Of a stretch of DNA of 15,967 nucleotides, positions 8,334 through 15,967 are shown one piece after another (positions within the stretch are counted from its first letter, which is position 1; each line of letters begins with the position of its first letter). The stretch covers positions 1 to 15,967 of the forward strand of contig CAYSOW010000046.1 of the NCBI GenBank assembly GCA_964432715.1, read 5' to 3'. The DNA comes from Phocaeicola_A sp964432715 (GTDB lineage Bacteria > Bacteroidota > Bacteroidia > Bacteroidales > Bacteroidaceae). The position numbers and the translations under genes are program-made. The notes below the pieces were generated by a model. The model was not told where the DNA came from. It saw only the letters and a program-made list of their open reading frames with translations, and did not search any database.

Positions 8334-9542
8334 ATGAAACATATTATTATTTTAGGAGATGGAATGGCCGATTGGCCGGTAGAGTCATTGGGTAATAAAA
8401 CGTTGTTGCAATATGCTAAAACGCCGTATATGGATGCGTTGGCGCGCAACGGACGTACCGGACGACTGGTAACGGTGGCCGACGGATTCCATCCGGGTAG
8501 TGAGGTGGCCAACATGTCTGTGATTGGCTACAATCTGCCGAAGGTGTATGAGGGTCGCGGACCGCTGGAGGCTGCCAGTATTGGTGTCGACTTGCAACCG
8601 GGCGAGATGGCGATGCGTTGCAACGTGATTTGCATCGAGAATGATTTGATTAAAAACCACTCTGCCGGTCACATTACCACCGAGGAGGCGGATGTGTTGA
8701 TTGATTTTCTGCAAGAGAAATTGGGTGACGACCGCGTTCGTTTCTATCGTGGCATTCAGTATCGTCATCTGTTGGTGATTAAGGGTGGCGACAAGCGTTT
8801 GAACTGTACCCCGCCGCACGATGTGCCGGGGCAGCCGTTCCGCCCGTTGTTGGTGAAACCGGAGGTGCCTGAGGCTGCGGAGACAGCACAACTCCTCAAC
8901 GATTTAATCCTGAAATCGCAGGAGTTGCTGAAAGATCACCCCATCAATCTGCGTCGTATCAGTGAGGGTAAAGACCCGGCTAACAGCATTTGGCCCTGGT
9001 CGCCCGGTTACCGTCCGCAGATGGATCCGCTTTCTGCCACTTATCCTTCCATTCATTCGGGAAGTGTTATCTCTGCCGTCGACTTGATCAAAGGTATCGG
9101 TTACTACGCCGGACTGAAGAATATTGAGGTGGATGGCGCTACGGGACTCTATAATACCAACTATGAAGGTAAGACGCAGGCGGCTATTGAAGCACTGAAA
9201 AAAGAGGATTTTGTCTATCTGCATATTGAAGCCAGTGATGAGGCCGGTCACGAGGGAAATGTTCCCTTGAAGATTCAAACGATTGAGAATTTGGATAGCC
9301 GCGTAATCGGTCCGATTTATGAGGAAGTGAAGAACTGGAAAGAGCCGGTAGCGATTGCCGTGTTGCCCGACCATCCCACTCCTTGCAAGTTGCGTACGCA
9401 CACCAACGAACCGGTGCCGTTCTTGATCTACTATCCCGGCATCACACCCGATGAAGTGCAAACCTTCGATGAGGTGGCTTGTGTGGAGGGAAGCTACGGC
9501 TTACTGAAAGAAGATGAATTTATGAACGAATTTATGAAATGA
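8334..9542 (+). CDS. apgM: ApgM-family phosphoglycerate mutase homologue, proposed homoserine kinase
   Basis: The 402-residue protein belongs to the cofactor-independent, archaeal-type phosphoglycerate mutase family in the alkaline phosphatase superfamily. Visible metal and catalytic sites are D9 in LGDGMAD, the likely phospho-acceptor S56 in HPGSEVANMS, D302/H306 in HIEASDEAGHEG, and D346/H347 in LPDHPTP. A subfamily of these proteins has been classed in TIGRFAMs as proposed homoserine kinase. The gene sits 18 bases after thrA and 9 bases before thrC, exactly where thrB stands in many threonine operons, and no GHMP kinase is present. The most likely role is therefore phosphorylation of homoserine to O-phosphohomoserine, the substrate of the next gene's product. 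Glycolytic mutase activity cannot be excluded from sequence, but the operon argues against it as the main role. Confidence 0.9.
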   Translation: MKHIIILGDGMADWPVESLGNKTLLQYAKTPYMDALARNGRTGRLVTVADGFHPGSEVANMSVIGYNLPKVYEGRGPLEAASIGVDLQPGEMAMRCNVICIENDLIKNHSAGHITTEEADVLIDFLQEKLGDDRVRFYRGIQYRHLLVIKGGDKRLNCTPPHDVPGQPFRPLLVKPEVPEAAETAQLLNDLILKSQELLKDHPINLRRISEGKDPANSIWPWSPGYRPQMDPLSATYPSIHSGSVISAVDLIKGIGYYAGLKNIEVDGATGLYNTNYEGKTQAAIEALKKEDFVYLHIEASDEAGHEGNVPLKIQTIENLDSRVIGPIYEEVKNWKEPVAIAVLPDHPTPCKLRTHTNEPVPFLIYYPGITPDEVQTFDEVACVEGSYGLLKEDEFMNEFMK

Positions 9543-9551
9543 AATAAGACG

Positions 9552-10853
9552 ATGAAATATTATAGTACCAATCAGAAATCCCCTTTGGCGGATTTGCATG
9601 AGGCGGTGGTTCGTGGCTTGGCGCCCGACAAAGGTCTCTATATGCCGGAGGTGATAAAACCGTTGCCTGCCTCTTTCTTTGAGGAGATTGAACATCTCTC
9701 TTTCCAAGAGATTGCCTATCGTGTGGCAGATGCTTTCTTCGGTGAAGATATCCCGGCTGAGACGCTGAAAGCCATTGTTTACGATACTTTGAGCTTTGAT
9801 GTGCCTGCCGTAAAGGTGAAAGAGGACATCTACTCGCTCGAACTTTTCCACGGTCCTACGTTGGCCTTCAAAGATGTCGGTGCCCGCTTTATGGCGCGTC
9901 TGCTCGGCTATTTCATCAAACAAGAGGGCGCAAAACAGGTGAATGTGTTGGTGGCTACTTCCGGTGATACAGGTAGTGCGGTGGCCAACGGCTTCCTGGG
10001 CGTGGAGGGTATCCATGTCTACGTGCTCTATCCGAAGGGTAAGGTGAGTGAGATTCAGGAGAAGCAGTTCACGACGTTGGGCCAAAACATCACAGCGCTG
10101 GAGGTGGATGGTGTCTTCGATGACTGCCAGGCATTGGTGAAGAGTGCTTTCATGGATGCGGAGTTGAATGCACACATGAAACTCACTTCTGCAAACTCTA
10201 TCAATGTGGCTCGTTTCTTGCCGCAGGCATTCTACTACTTCTATGCCTATGCGCAACTGAAGAAGCAGGGTAAGGCAGACAATCTGGTGGTTTGTGTGCC
10301 GAGCGGTAACTTCGGCAATATCACGGCCGGTTTATTCGGTCAGCGGATGGGCTTACCGGTGAAGCGTTTCATCGCTGCCAACAACAAGAACGATATCTTC
10401 TATCAATATCTGAAAACCGGTGTTTATACGCCGAAACCTTCCATTGCTACGATTGCCAATGCCATGGATGTGGGTGACCCGAGCAACTTCGCTCGTATCC
10501 TGGATCTCTACAAAGGAGATCATGCCGCTATCAAGGCGAATATCTCCGGTACAACATACACCGACGAGGAGATTCGTGAAACGGTACGTGCTATCTACCA
10601 AGAAACGGGCTATTTGCTTGATCCGCACGGTGCTTGTGGCTGTCGAGCCCTGAGCGAGGGACTGCAGGCAGGAGAAGTGGGCGTCTTCTTGGAAACGGCT
10701 CATCCTGCGAAATTCCGCGACACGGTGGAGGGCATCATCCAGGCACCTGTTGCGATTCCCGAAAAGTTGCAAGCTTTCATGAAGGGAACAAAACAGAGCG
10801 TGGAAATGAGTAAAGAGTTTAGTGCTTTTAAAGCTTATTTGATGCAGCAATAA
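9552..10853 (+). CDS. thrC: Threonine synthase
   Basis: Threonine synthase is a PLP enzyme that converts O-phosphohomoserine to threonine. The 433-residue product has the length and N-terminal region (SPLADLHEAVVRGLAPDKGL) of the E. coli-type branch. The PLP lysine is K107 in LAFKDVGARF. SGDTGSA at 137-143 and the PSGNFGN loop at about 250-256 provide substrate and cofactor-phosphate contacts. The gene starts 9 bases after the ApgM-like gene on the same strand and ends the operon, with an intrinsic terminator about 40 bases downstream. The protein appears intact, and no other start competes seriously with the ATG at 9552. Confidence 0.97.
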   Translation: MKYYSTNQKSPLADLHEAVVRGLAPDKGLYMPEVIKPLPASFFEEIEHLSFQEIAYRVADAFFGEDIPAETLKAIVYDTLSFDVPAVKVKEDIYSLELFHGPTLAFKDVGARFMARLLGYFIKQEGAKQVNVLVATSGDTGSAVANGFLGVEGIHVYVLYPKGKVSEIQEKQFTTLGQNITALEVDGVFDDCQALVKSAFMDAELNAHMKLTSANSINVARFLPQAFYYFYAYAQLKKQGKADNLVVCVPSGNFGNITAGLFGQRMGLPVKRFIAANNKNDIFYQYLKTGVYTPKPSIATIANAMDVGDPSNFARILDLYKGDHAAIKANISGTTYTDEEIRETVRAIYQETGYLLDPHGACGCRALSEGLQAGEVGVFLETAHPAKFRDTVEGIIQAPVAIPEKLQAFMKGTKQSVEMSKEFSAFKAYLMQQ

Positions 10854-10894
10854 ATGGAATTTAGCACCTAAATGTGCAAAAAGATAAGAAAATG

Positions 10895-10948
10895 GCCATC
10901 TATTAGGGAAGAATGATAAGATTCTTTCACTAATAGATGGCTTTTTTT
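10895..10948 (+). terminator. Intrinsic terminator after the threonine operon
   Basis: A perfect 12-bp inverted repeat, GCCATCTATTAG (10895-10906) and CTAATAGATGGC (10930-10941), is followed directly by seven T (10942-10948). Inside the 23-base interval, GAAGAAT and ATTCTTTC can extend the stem with one bulge. The site lies 41 bases after the thrC stop and separates the threonine operon from the SusC/SusD unit. Confidence 0.9.
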
Positions 10949-10959
10949 GAATTTATGTT

Positions 10960-10967
10960 TATATTTG
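10960..10967 (+). promoter_or_regulatory. Candidate -7 box for the SusC/SusD operon
   Basis: TATATTTG matches the Bacteroidetes TAnnTTTG box and lies just after the thr terminator. Transcription would start near 10974. If the assembly gap is only a k-mer overlap, the leader to the SusC-like gene would be about 217 bases. No good -33 TTTG is seen. Since the transporter carries an STN domain, a different ECF-type promoter within the leader is an alternative. Confidence 0.4.
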
Positions 10968-10992
10968 TACCCGAATTGTAAAAATGATTTCG

Positions 10993-11047
10993 TAACCTAA
11001 ATCGAAGAGAGTATAAAATCCCTTTTTCGTTTTACCTTACCCTATCA
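10993..11047 (+). repeat. 55-base direct repeat, copy 1 (left flank of gap)
   Basis: The 55 bases up to the gap begin TAACCTAAATCGAAG and end TTACCCTATCA. They are identical to 11148-11202 on the other side of the Ns. The copy ends exactly where the Ns start and the other begins exactly where they end, the pattern expected of contig ends sharing one assembly k-mer rather than a biological repeat. Confidence 0.9.
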
Positions 11048-11147
11048 NNNNNNNNNNNNNNNNNNNNNNNNNNNNNNNNNNNNNNNNNNNNNNNNNNNNN
11101 NNNNNNNNNNNNNNNNNNNNNNNNNNNNNNNNNNNNNNNNNNNNNNN
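11048..11147. other. Assembly gap of 100 N
   Basis: Exactly 100 undetermined bases, a conventional filler for a gap of unknown size. With the identical 55-base flanks, the true gap may be zero or negative, meaning the flanks are one overlapping sequence. Genuine missing sequence between two repeat copies is also possible. Confidence 0.98.
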
Positions 11148-11202
11148 TAACCTAAATCGAAGAGAGTATAAAATCCCTTTTTCGTTTTACCTTACCCTAT
11201 CA
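11148..11202 (+). repeat. 55-base direct repeat, copy 2 (right flank of gap)
   Basis: Identical over all 55 bases to 10993-11047, in the same orientation. It lies in the upstream region of the SusC-like gene. If the overlap is collapsed, the thrC-to-SusC intergenic region shrinks from 492 to about 337 bases and holds only the terminator, the promoter box and the leader dyad; I see no gene in it. Confidence 0.9.
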
Positions 11203-11267
11203 GTGTGTGAGTTTTCTGCTAAAGACTAAATGGCTTTAACTATATGTATAATGTAGGTGGATAACTG

Positions 11268-11289
11268 ATATCAATAGGAAAATTGATAT
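11268..11289 (+). promoter_or_regulatory. Inverted repeat in the SusC-operon leader
   Basis: ATATCAAT (11268-11275) and ATTGATAT (11282-11289) form a perfect 8-bp inverted repeat around the 6-base spacer AGGAAA. It lies 56 bases upstream of the SusC-like start codon. It may be a DNA operator for a dimeric regulator or an RNA stem-loop in the 5' leader. No U-run follows, so it is not a terminator. Confidence 0.45.
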
Positions 11290-11345
11290 ACTAAAATATG
11301 ACATGAGAGATGTAATCTGAGTTTTAATTTATTTTTATTTTACAA

Positions 11346-14300
11346 ATGATGAACATGCAGCAAACCAACCGTGCAACGGGTCCGTTGGGCGGTATTCGCA
11401 AGAAAGCGCTTCTATTTGTCGCTTTGTTCTTCTTGGCCGGGGGCACGATGCTCTACGCACAAGGTAGGAAAGTGACATTGCAGGTGAAGAATGCGAATTT
11501 GGAGACCGTATTGTCCTCCATTAAGGAACAGTCCGGTTTGAAGTTAATCTACAAGGTGGATGCCGTGAACAGTGTGAACGGTATTACCCTGTCAGTGAAA
11601 GACCTTTCAGCCAAAGAGGCTGTGGACCTCTGCTTGCAGGGAACTTCCTTAACCGCTACCATGAAAGATGGTTCTATTGTAATCACGAAGGTGGTGAACA
11701 ATGGCGGACAGGTAACCGGTAAGGTGGTAGATGCCGACAACGTCCCGATGGTGGGAGTGAATGTCGCTGTCATTAAGAACAAGCAAGTGGTAACCGGTGT
11801 GACAACCGACATGGATGGTGAGTTTACCTTGAACGTACCGAGTGGCTCGCAGTTGCGTTTCACTTTCGTAGGTTACAAGGATGTCGTTTTGACTCCGTCT
11901 ACCAACAAAGCGATGAACATTCGCATGGTGGAGGATAGCAATGCCATGGAAGAGGTCGTAGTCAACGGTTTCTTTACTCGTCAGAAACAGACTTTCACCG
12001 GTGCGGCTAAGAGCTATAAATCGGAAGAGTTGCTGAGCGTGTCTCCTACCAACTTGTTCCAGGCTTTGGCTACATTGGATCCTGCTATGACTATCACCAA
12101 GGATAATGCAATGGGCTCTAACCCGAACAACATTCCAGACTTGGTAATTCGTAGTACGACCTCTCTTTCTACCAGCGGTGAAACCGGATTGAACTCTCCG
12201 TTGATTGTGATTGATGGCGTAGAGAGCACATTGACTGCTCTGTACGACTTGGATATGCAGGATATTGAGCGTGTAGATGTATTGAAGGATGCTTCGGCTT
12301 CTGCACTCTACGGTGAGAACGCTGCCAACGGTGTTATCATCATCGAACGTAAACGTGTAAGTCAGGCACCGGTACGTGTTCGTTACACCTTTACTCCGTC
12401 TTTCAGCTTTGCTGATTTGAGCAGTTACAAGTTGTGTGATTCTGCTCAGAAACTGGAACTGGAGCGTTTGGCAGGTTTGTATGATTCTACCACCGGTTCT
12501 TTGGATCAGTCTTACTATGATAAATTGGCTTTGGTGAGCCAGGGTGTAGATGTTGACTGGATCTCTAAACCGGTACGTAACAGTTTCTCTCAGAAACACT
12601 CTATGTCAGTAACCGGTCGTGGCGCAGGTTTGGAATACAACGTAACCGGTAGCTACGGATTGACGGATGGTGTTATGAAGGACGATGCTCGTAATACTTA
12701 TGGAATGAATGTTAGCCTTACTTATCGTGCAGTGAAGAAACTGACGTTGACATTGCGTGCTTCTCATGATCAGGTAGATACCCGCGATTCTAAATATGGT
12801 AGTTTCTCCAGCTATGTAGCAGCCAACCCGTACGATTCTCCATACGATGAGATGGGCAATTTGCGTAAATCACTTTCTTATGGTGAGAATAACCCCTTGT
12901 ACGAGGCTTCTTTGAGCAGCTTCAGCAAGAGCCAGACGCGTACACAGTCAATCTCTTTGGACGGTCGTTATGATTTCCAACCGACTCTCTATGTAACCGG
13001 TCAGGTGGCTTACTCTACTTCTCGCGGTACCAGCGATGAGTTTAAGTCTCCGGATTCAAATACATATGTCAATACAACCGATTTAACCAAGAAGGGTTAC
13101 TATCAGTTGGGTAACACCGGTTCTACCGATTGGTCGGCTAAGTTGGTGGGTAACTGGATCAATAAGTTTGATGACAAAGGTACCATGTTGACTTTGAACT
13201 TGGGTGGTGAAATCAAGAAGAGCGATAGCTACTCTCGTTATTTGACAGCCAGCGGCTTCTTGTCGGATGATTTGTCGGATATCGCTTATGCTTCTGCATA
13301 CTCTACTTCTTCAATGCCGGGTGGTAGCGAATCACTCTCTACCAGCGTCGGTGCATTCGCTGCAGCCAACTTTATCTATAGAAACCGTTATATTGTTGAT
13401 GGTTCTTATCGTATTTCCGGTTCTTCTAAGTTTGGTGAGAACAACCGTTACGCACCGTTCTGGTCAGTAGGTGCCGGATGGAACCTCCATAACGAGGAGT
13501 TTATCAAGAAGTTGGGTTGGGTTAATACGTTGAAACTTCGTGCCAGCTACGGTTACACCGGTAGCGTGAAGTTCAATGCTTACCAGGCCATGACTACGTA
13601 CTACTATACTTCAAACGCTATTCACTACACCGGTGTAGGTGCTATCCCTTATGCCATGTCTAATCCTGATTTGAAATGGCAGACCACCAAGAAACTGAAT
13701 GTTGGTTTGACTTCTGAGTTCTTGAAAAACCGTTTGAATGTAAACTTCGATTTCTATAACGAGGTGACTGACGATATGTTGATTGATATCTCTTTGCCGC
13801 CTTCTGCCGGTGCGACTTCTGTGAAGTACAACATGGGTAAGCAGGAGAGCAATGGTTATGAGTTCTCTGTATGGGGCAAGATGATTGAGACGAAAGACTG
13901 GATGTGGACGGCTACCGTGAACGGTCAACACTCTAAAACTACCATCAAAAACATTTCTGATGCCTTGAAACGTTTGAACGAGGAGAATTCTTTGAAAGCA
14001 AGTTCTACTCCTTCTACACAGTATCGTGAGGGTGAATCTCCTACAGCTATCTACGCTGTTCGTTCAGCCGGTATTGACCCTGCTTCAGGTAAAGAAATCT
14101 TCATTACGAAAGATGGTGCTTACACCTATACTTATAATGCAGAAGATCAGGTGTCTTGCGGTGATACCAACCCGACACTTCAGGGAAGTATCTCTTCTTT
14201 GGTTTCTTACAAGAACTGGTCATTGAATGTCAACTTCTCATATCGTTATGGTGGTCAGGTGTTCAACTCTACTCGTAGAAGTAAAGTAGAGGGTATCAAC

Positions 14301-14627
14301 CCGCAACAGAATGCCGACAAACGTGCCTTTACCGAACGTTGGAAACAACCGGGTGATGTAGTGCCTTATTTGGCTATCAGCATTACCGGTGGTACCAGCA
14401 GTGTCTACTCTGACCGTTTCGTAGAGGATGACGATGAGTTGTGGCTCTCTAACCTCTCTTTGCAGTACAACCTTCCTGAGAAATGGAACAAATACATTGG
14501 ATTGCAAAAGACTTACGTTTCATTGGGTGCTGAGGACTTGCTCCGCTTCAACTCTTCTAAGTATGAGCGCGGAACTTCTTATCCCTATAGCCGTAGTGTG
14601 AACTTATCATTTAGTGTTATCTTTTAA
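11346..14627 (+). CDS. SusC-like TonB-linked outer-membrane transporter with STN domain
   Basis: The 1093-residue protein is the channel half of a SusC/SusD uptake complex in the outer membrane, importing glycans or peptides with TonB energy. After a signal peptide (basic RKK at 18-20, hydrophobic core, likely cut near 38-39) comes an STN domain at about 42-116 (starting KVTLQVKNANLETVLSSI). A carboxypeptidase-regulatory-like beta domain follows at about 121-198, then a TonB box MEEVVVNG (201-208). The plug carries the SusC/RagA signature DVLKDASASALYGENAANG from 311. The barrel continues to a terminal Phe. The STN domain marks transporters that signal through a FecR-type anti-sigma factor to an ECF sigma factor; neither gene is within this window. 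M4 is an alternative start. The SusD-like gene follows after 18 bases. The substrate is not evident. Confidence 0.95.
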   Translation: MMNMQQTNRATGPLGGIRKKALLFVALFFLAGGTMLYAQGRKVTLQVKNANLETVLSSIKEQSGLKLIYKVDAVNSVNGITLSVKDLSAKEAVDLCLQGTSLTATMKDGSIVITKVVNNGGQVTGKVVDADNVPMVGVNVAVIKNKQVVTGVTTDMDGEFTLNVPSGSQLRFTFVGYKDVVLTPSTNKAMNIRMVEDSNAMEEVVVNGFFTRQKQTFTGAAKSYKSEELLSVSPTNLFQALATLDPAMTITKDNAMGSNPNNIPDLVIRSTTSLSTSGETGLNSPLIVIDGVESTLTALYDLDMQDIERVDVLKDASASALYGENAANGVIIIERKRVSQAPVRVRYTFTPSFSFADLSSYKLCDSAQKLELERLAGLYDSTTGSLDQSYYDKLALVSQGVDVDWISKPVRNSFSQKHSMSVTGRGAGLEYNVTGSYGLTDGVMKDDARNTYGMNVSLTYRAVKKLTLTLRASHDQVDTRDSKYGSFSSYVAANPYDSPYDEMGNLRKSLSYGENNPLYEASLSSFSKSQTRTQSISLDGRYDFQPTLYVTGQVAYSTSRGTSDEFKSPDSNTYVNTTDLTKKGYYQLGNTGSTDWSAKLVGNWINKFDDKGTMLTLNLGGEIKKSDSYSRYLTASGFLSDDLSDIAYASAYSTSSMPGGSESLSTSVGAFAAANFIYRNRYIVDGSYRISGSSKFGENNRYAPFWSVGAGWNLHNEEFIKKLGWVNTLKLRASYGYTGSVKFNAYQAMTTYYYTSNAIHYTGVGAIPYAMSNPDLKWQTTKKLNVGLTSEFLKNRLNVNFDFYNEVTDDMLIDISLPPSAGATSVKYNMGKQESNGYEFSVWGKMIETKDWMWTATVNGQHSKTTIKNISDALKRLNEENSLKASSTPSTQYREGESPTAIYAVRSAGIDPASGKEIFITKDGAYTYTYNAEDQVSCGDTNPTLQGSISSLVSYKNWSLNVNFSYRYGGQVFNSTRRSKVEGINPQQNADKRAFTERWKQPGDVVPYLAISITGGTSSVYSDRFVEDDDELWLSNLSLQYNLPEKWNKYIGLQKTYVSLGAEDLLRFNSSKYERGTSYPYSRSVNLSFSVIF

Positions 14628-14645
14628 TCATAGAAATCAGTAACA

Positions 14646-15967
14646 ATGAAAGCAATACATATATTATTGGGTTGTGCATTGGCATTGACCGTCACCTCTT
14701 GCGATAGCTTCCTGGACGTTCGCCCGAAAGCGGAGAAGCTGGAGAGTGATTTATTCTCGGACGAGACGGGTTTCGAAGATGCCATTTATGGCGTCTACGG
14801 AATGCTTCCCTCTTCATCTTTATATGGAAAGGACTTAACTTGGTGTGTCCCTGAGGTGTTGGCACAAAACCTGTATTCTACCAATACTAATATGGTGGAC
14901 TTGGCTAAGTATAACTACTCGGGTAACGATAATTTGCAGACTGAGTTTGGAAATATTTGGACGGCTGCTTATCAGGTAATTGGTTATGCCAATAACATTT
15001 TGGAGCAGTTGGAAGATGAATCTGAATCCTCTTTGAAGCGTTACAATTTGTATAAAGGTGAGATGTTGGGTATTCGTGCTTTGTTGCACTTCGACCTCTT
15101 GCGTTTGTTCGCTTCTACGGATCAGACAAAAACAGGTATTCCTTATGTAACGAAATACTCTTTTAAGGTAACTGAGTTCTCTACGGTTGCTAAAGATTAT
15201 GAGTATCTCATTGCCGACCTCTTGGAGGCTGAGCAGTTGCTGAGCGAAGAGGAGAACAAAATCGTTTATCCGCACGACAATACGCAGTATTACAAATTTG
15301 AGAACTATCGTGAAACTCACATGAACGTTTACGCAGTTCGTGCGTTGTTGGCTCGTGTTTACTGGATGAAGGGCGATTTGGCGAAGGCCGGTGTTTATGC
15401 TGAGAAAGTCATCAATAGCGGTGCTTTCCCCTTGGTGGATGAAACAGAGGTGCAGGATTATCTGGCCGGTTATCTATCTCCGAAGGAAACCATCTTCGGT
15501 ATCTATTCAAATACCTATTATGATTTGGTAGAACCGTACCTCTATGAGAATACCTCTTTCTATTCATTCGGTCCATATGATGATAATTCAGGTACCACTC
15601 ATATGCTCCCTTGGGATGCCTTGTATAAATTGGACAATGTGTCTGCTTCTCAGGATTACAGAAAGAATCACTTTGAGAGAACAACTTCTAAGTCTTCGGC
15701 TCGTTTCTTGAAATTGGTTAACTACTATAAAGCCGCGAACAAAACGAAACCGTCCACTTCAGAGACTCTGATTGAGGGTATTACTGTGATGCACGTTTCT
15801 GAAATGTATCTGATTGCTGCGGAGGCATACTTGAATAGTGATTATGATAAAGCGTTGAAATATTTTAATGCAGAAATCACTTCTCGCGGTTTGACATCTT
15901 TGCGTGATGACTCATTGACAGAGGATATCATCTACAACGAGTATCACAAAGAGATGTTCGGCGAGGG
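14646..15967 (+). CDS. SusD-like outer-membrane lipoprotein (partial, runs off window end)
   Basis: SusD-like proteins are surface lipoproteins that cap the SusC channel and bind the substrate. This frame starts at ATG 14646 with MKAIHILLGCALALTVTSC, a lipoprotein signal peptide in which C19 would be the lipidated residue, followed by the typical DSFLDVRP. It stays open for 440 codons to the window edge. Family landmarks are GEMLGIRALLHFDLLRLFA (138-155, the first TPR helix region), SEMYLIAAEAYL (385-396), and the terminal IYNEYHKEMFGE (429-440), which matches the conserved late SusD helix. Family members are usually around 500 residues or a little more, so only the end is missing. It lies 18 bases after the SusC-like gene and is certainly in the same operon by arrangement. 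Ligand specificity cannot be read. Confidence 0.95.
   Translation, partial: MKAIHILLGCALALTVTSCDSFLDVRPKAEKLESDLFSDETGFEDAIYGVYGMLPSSSLYGKDLTWCVPEVLAQNLYSTNTNMVDLAKYNYSGNDNLQTEFGNIWTAAYQVIGYANNILEQLEDESESSLKRYNLYKGEMLGIRALLHFDLLRLFASTDQTKTGIPYVTKYSFKVTEFSTVAKDYEYLIADLLEAEQLLSEEENKIVYPHDNTQYYKFENYRETHMNVYAVRALLARVYWMKGDLAKAGVYAEKVINSGAFPLVDETEVQDYLAGYLSPKETIFGIYSNTYYDLVEPYLYENTSFYSFGPYDDNSGTTHMLPWDALYKLDNVSASQDYRKNHFERTTSKSSARFLKLVNYYKAANKTKPSTSETLIEGITVMHVSEMYLIAAEAYLNSDYDKALKYFNAEITSRGLTSLRDDSLTEDIIYNEYHKEMFGE

Noticed and set aside
8334..9542. Glycolytic phosphoglycerate mutase as the main role of the ApgM-like gene
   Set aside because: The tight position between thrA and thrC and the absence of thrB point to threonine synthesis; the glycolytic role is kept only as an alternative.
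10993..11202. Identical flanks as the ends of an insertion element or an invertible promoter
   Set aside because: The copies are direct, not inverted, which rules out a simple invertible segment, and they stop exactly at the N boundaries, which fits a shared assembly k-mer better than a mobile element. No transposase or recombinase is visible.
11230..11256. An 8-codon ORF in the SusC-operon leader
   Set aside because: Too short to support; it has no codon bias and no sign of a start signal.
11649..12599. A 316-codon open frame on the minus strand
   Set aside because: It is antisense to the SusC-like gene across its STN, regulatory and plug domains, with no recognisable protein features or promoter.
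1..15967. CRISPR arrays, tRNA or rRNA genes, transposases
   Set aside because: No regularly spaced repeats, no cloverleaf-like segment in the intergenic regions and no transposase-like protein were seen.

Overview
The window looks like a chromosomal segment from a member of the Bacteroidales (Bacteroides, Phocaeicola, Parabacteroides, Prevotella or a relative). The evidence is a tandem SusC-like/SusD-like outer-membrane pair, a threonine operon whose middle gene is an archaeal-type phosphoglycerate mutase homologue instead of a GHMP homoserine kinase, A-rich translation starts without clear Shine-Dalgarno sites, and TAnnTTTG promoter boxes of the Bacteroidetes type. The genus cannot be fixed from the sequence alone.

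Region 1 (14-5502, minus strand) is a co-directional group read as radA, then an FAD-dependent oxidoreductase of the COG2509 type, then a classical TonB-dependent receptor. The last two genes are only 4 bases apart. A TATCTTTG box lies just upstream of radA and argues for a radA start at 5502 rather than at a further upstream in-frame ATG.

Region 2 (5503-5885) is a divergent regulatory interval. It holds a radA promoter on the minus strand and, on the plus strand, a TACTTTTG box followed by a 28-codon ORF with five threonine codons, two of them adjacent near its end. Several small dyads fill the 129 bases between that ORF and thrA. This looks like a leader-peptide (attenuation-type) control region for threonine synthesis and is the most interesting candidate here; the mechanism is inferred.

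Region 3 (5886-10853, plus strand) is the threonine operon: bifunctional aspartokinase/homoserine dehydrogenase, ApgM-like proposed homoserine kinase, threonine synthase, with 18 and 9 bases between genes. A strong intrinsic terminator follows at 10895-10948. Together they account for the dedicated steps from aspartate to threonine except aspartate-semialdehyde dehydrogenase, which is not in the window.

Region 4 (10949-15967, plus strand) begins with a TATATTTG promoter box and a 100-N assembly gap flanked on both sides by the same 55-base sequence. That pattern suggests an assembly k-mer overlap, so there may be no missing DNA at all. A long leader containing an 8-bp inverted repeat leads into a SusC-like TonB-dependent transporter with an N-terminal STN signalling domain and then a SusD-like lipoprotein that runs off the window end. 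These two would form an outer-membrane nutrient-uptake complex, probably the start of a polysaccharide utilisation locus whose enzymes lie beyond the window. No sigma/anti-sigma pair for the STN domain is visible here.
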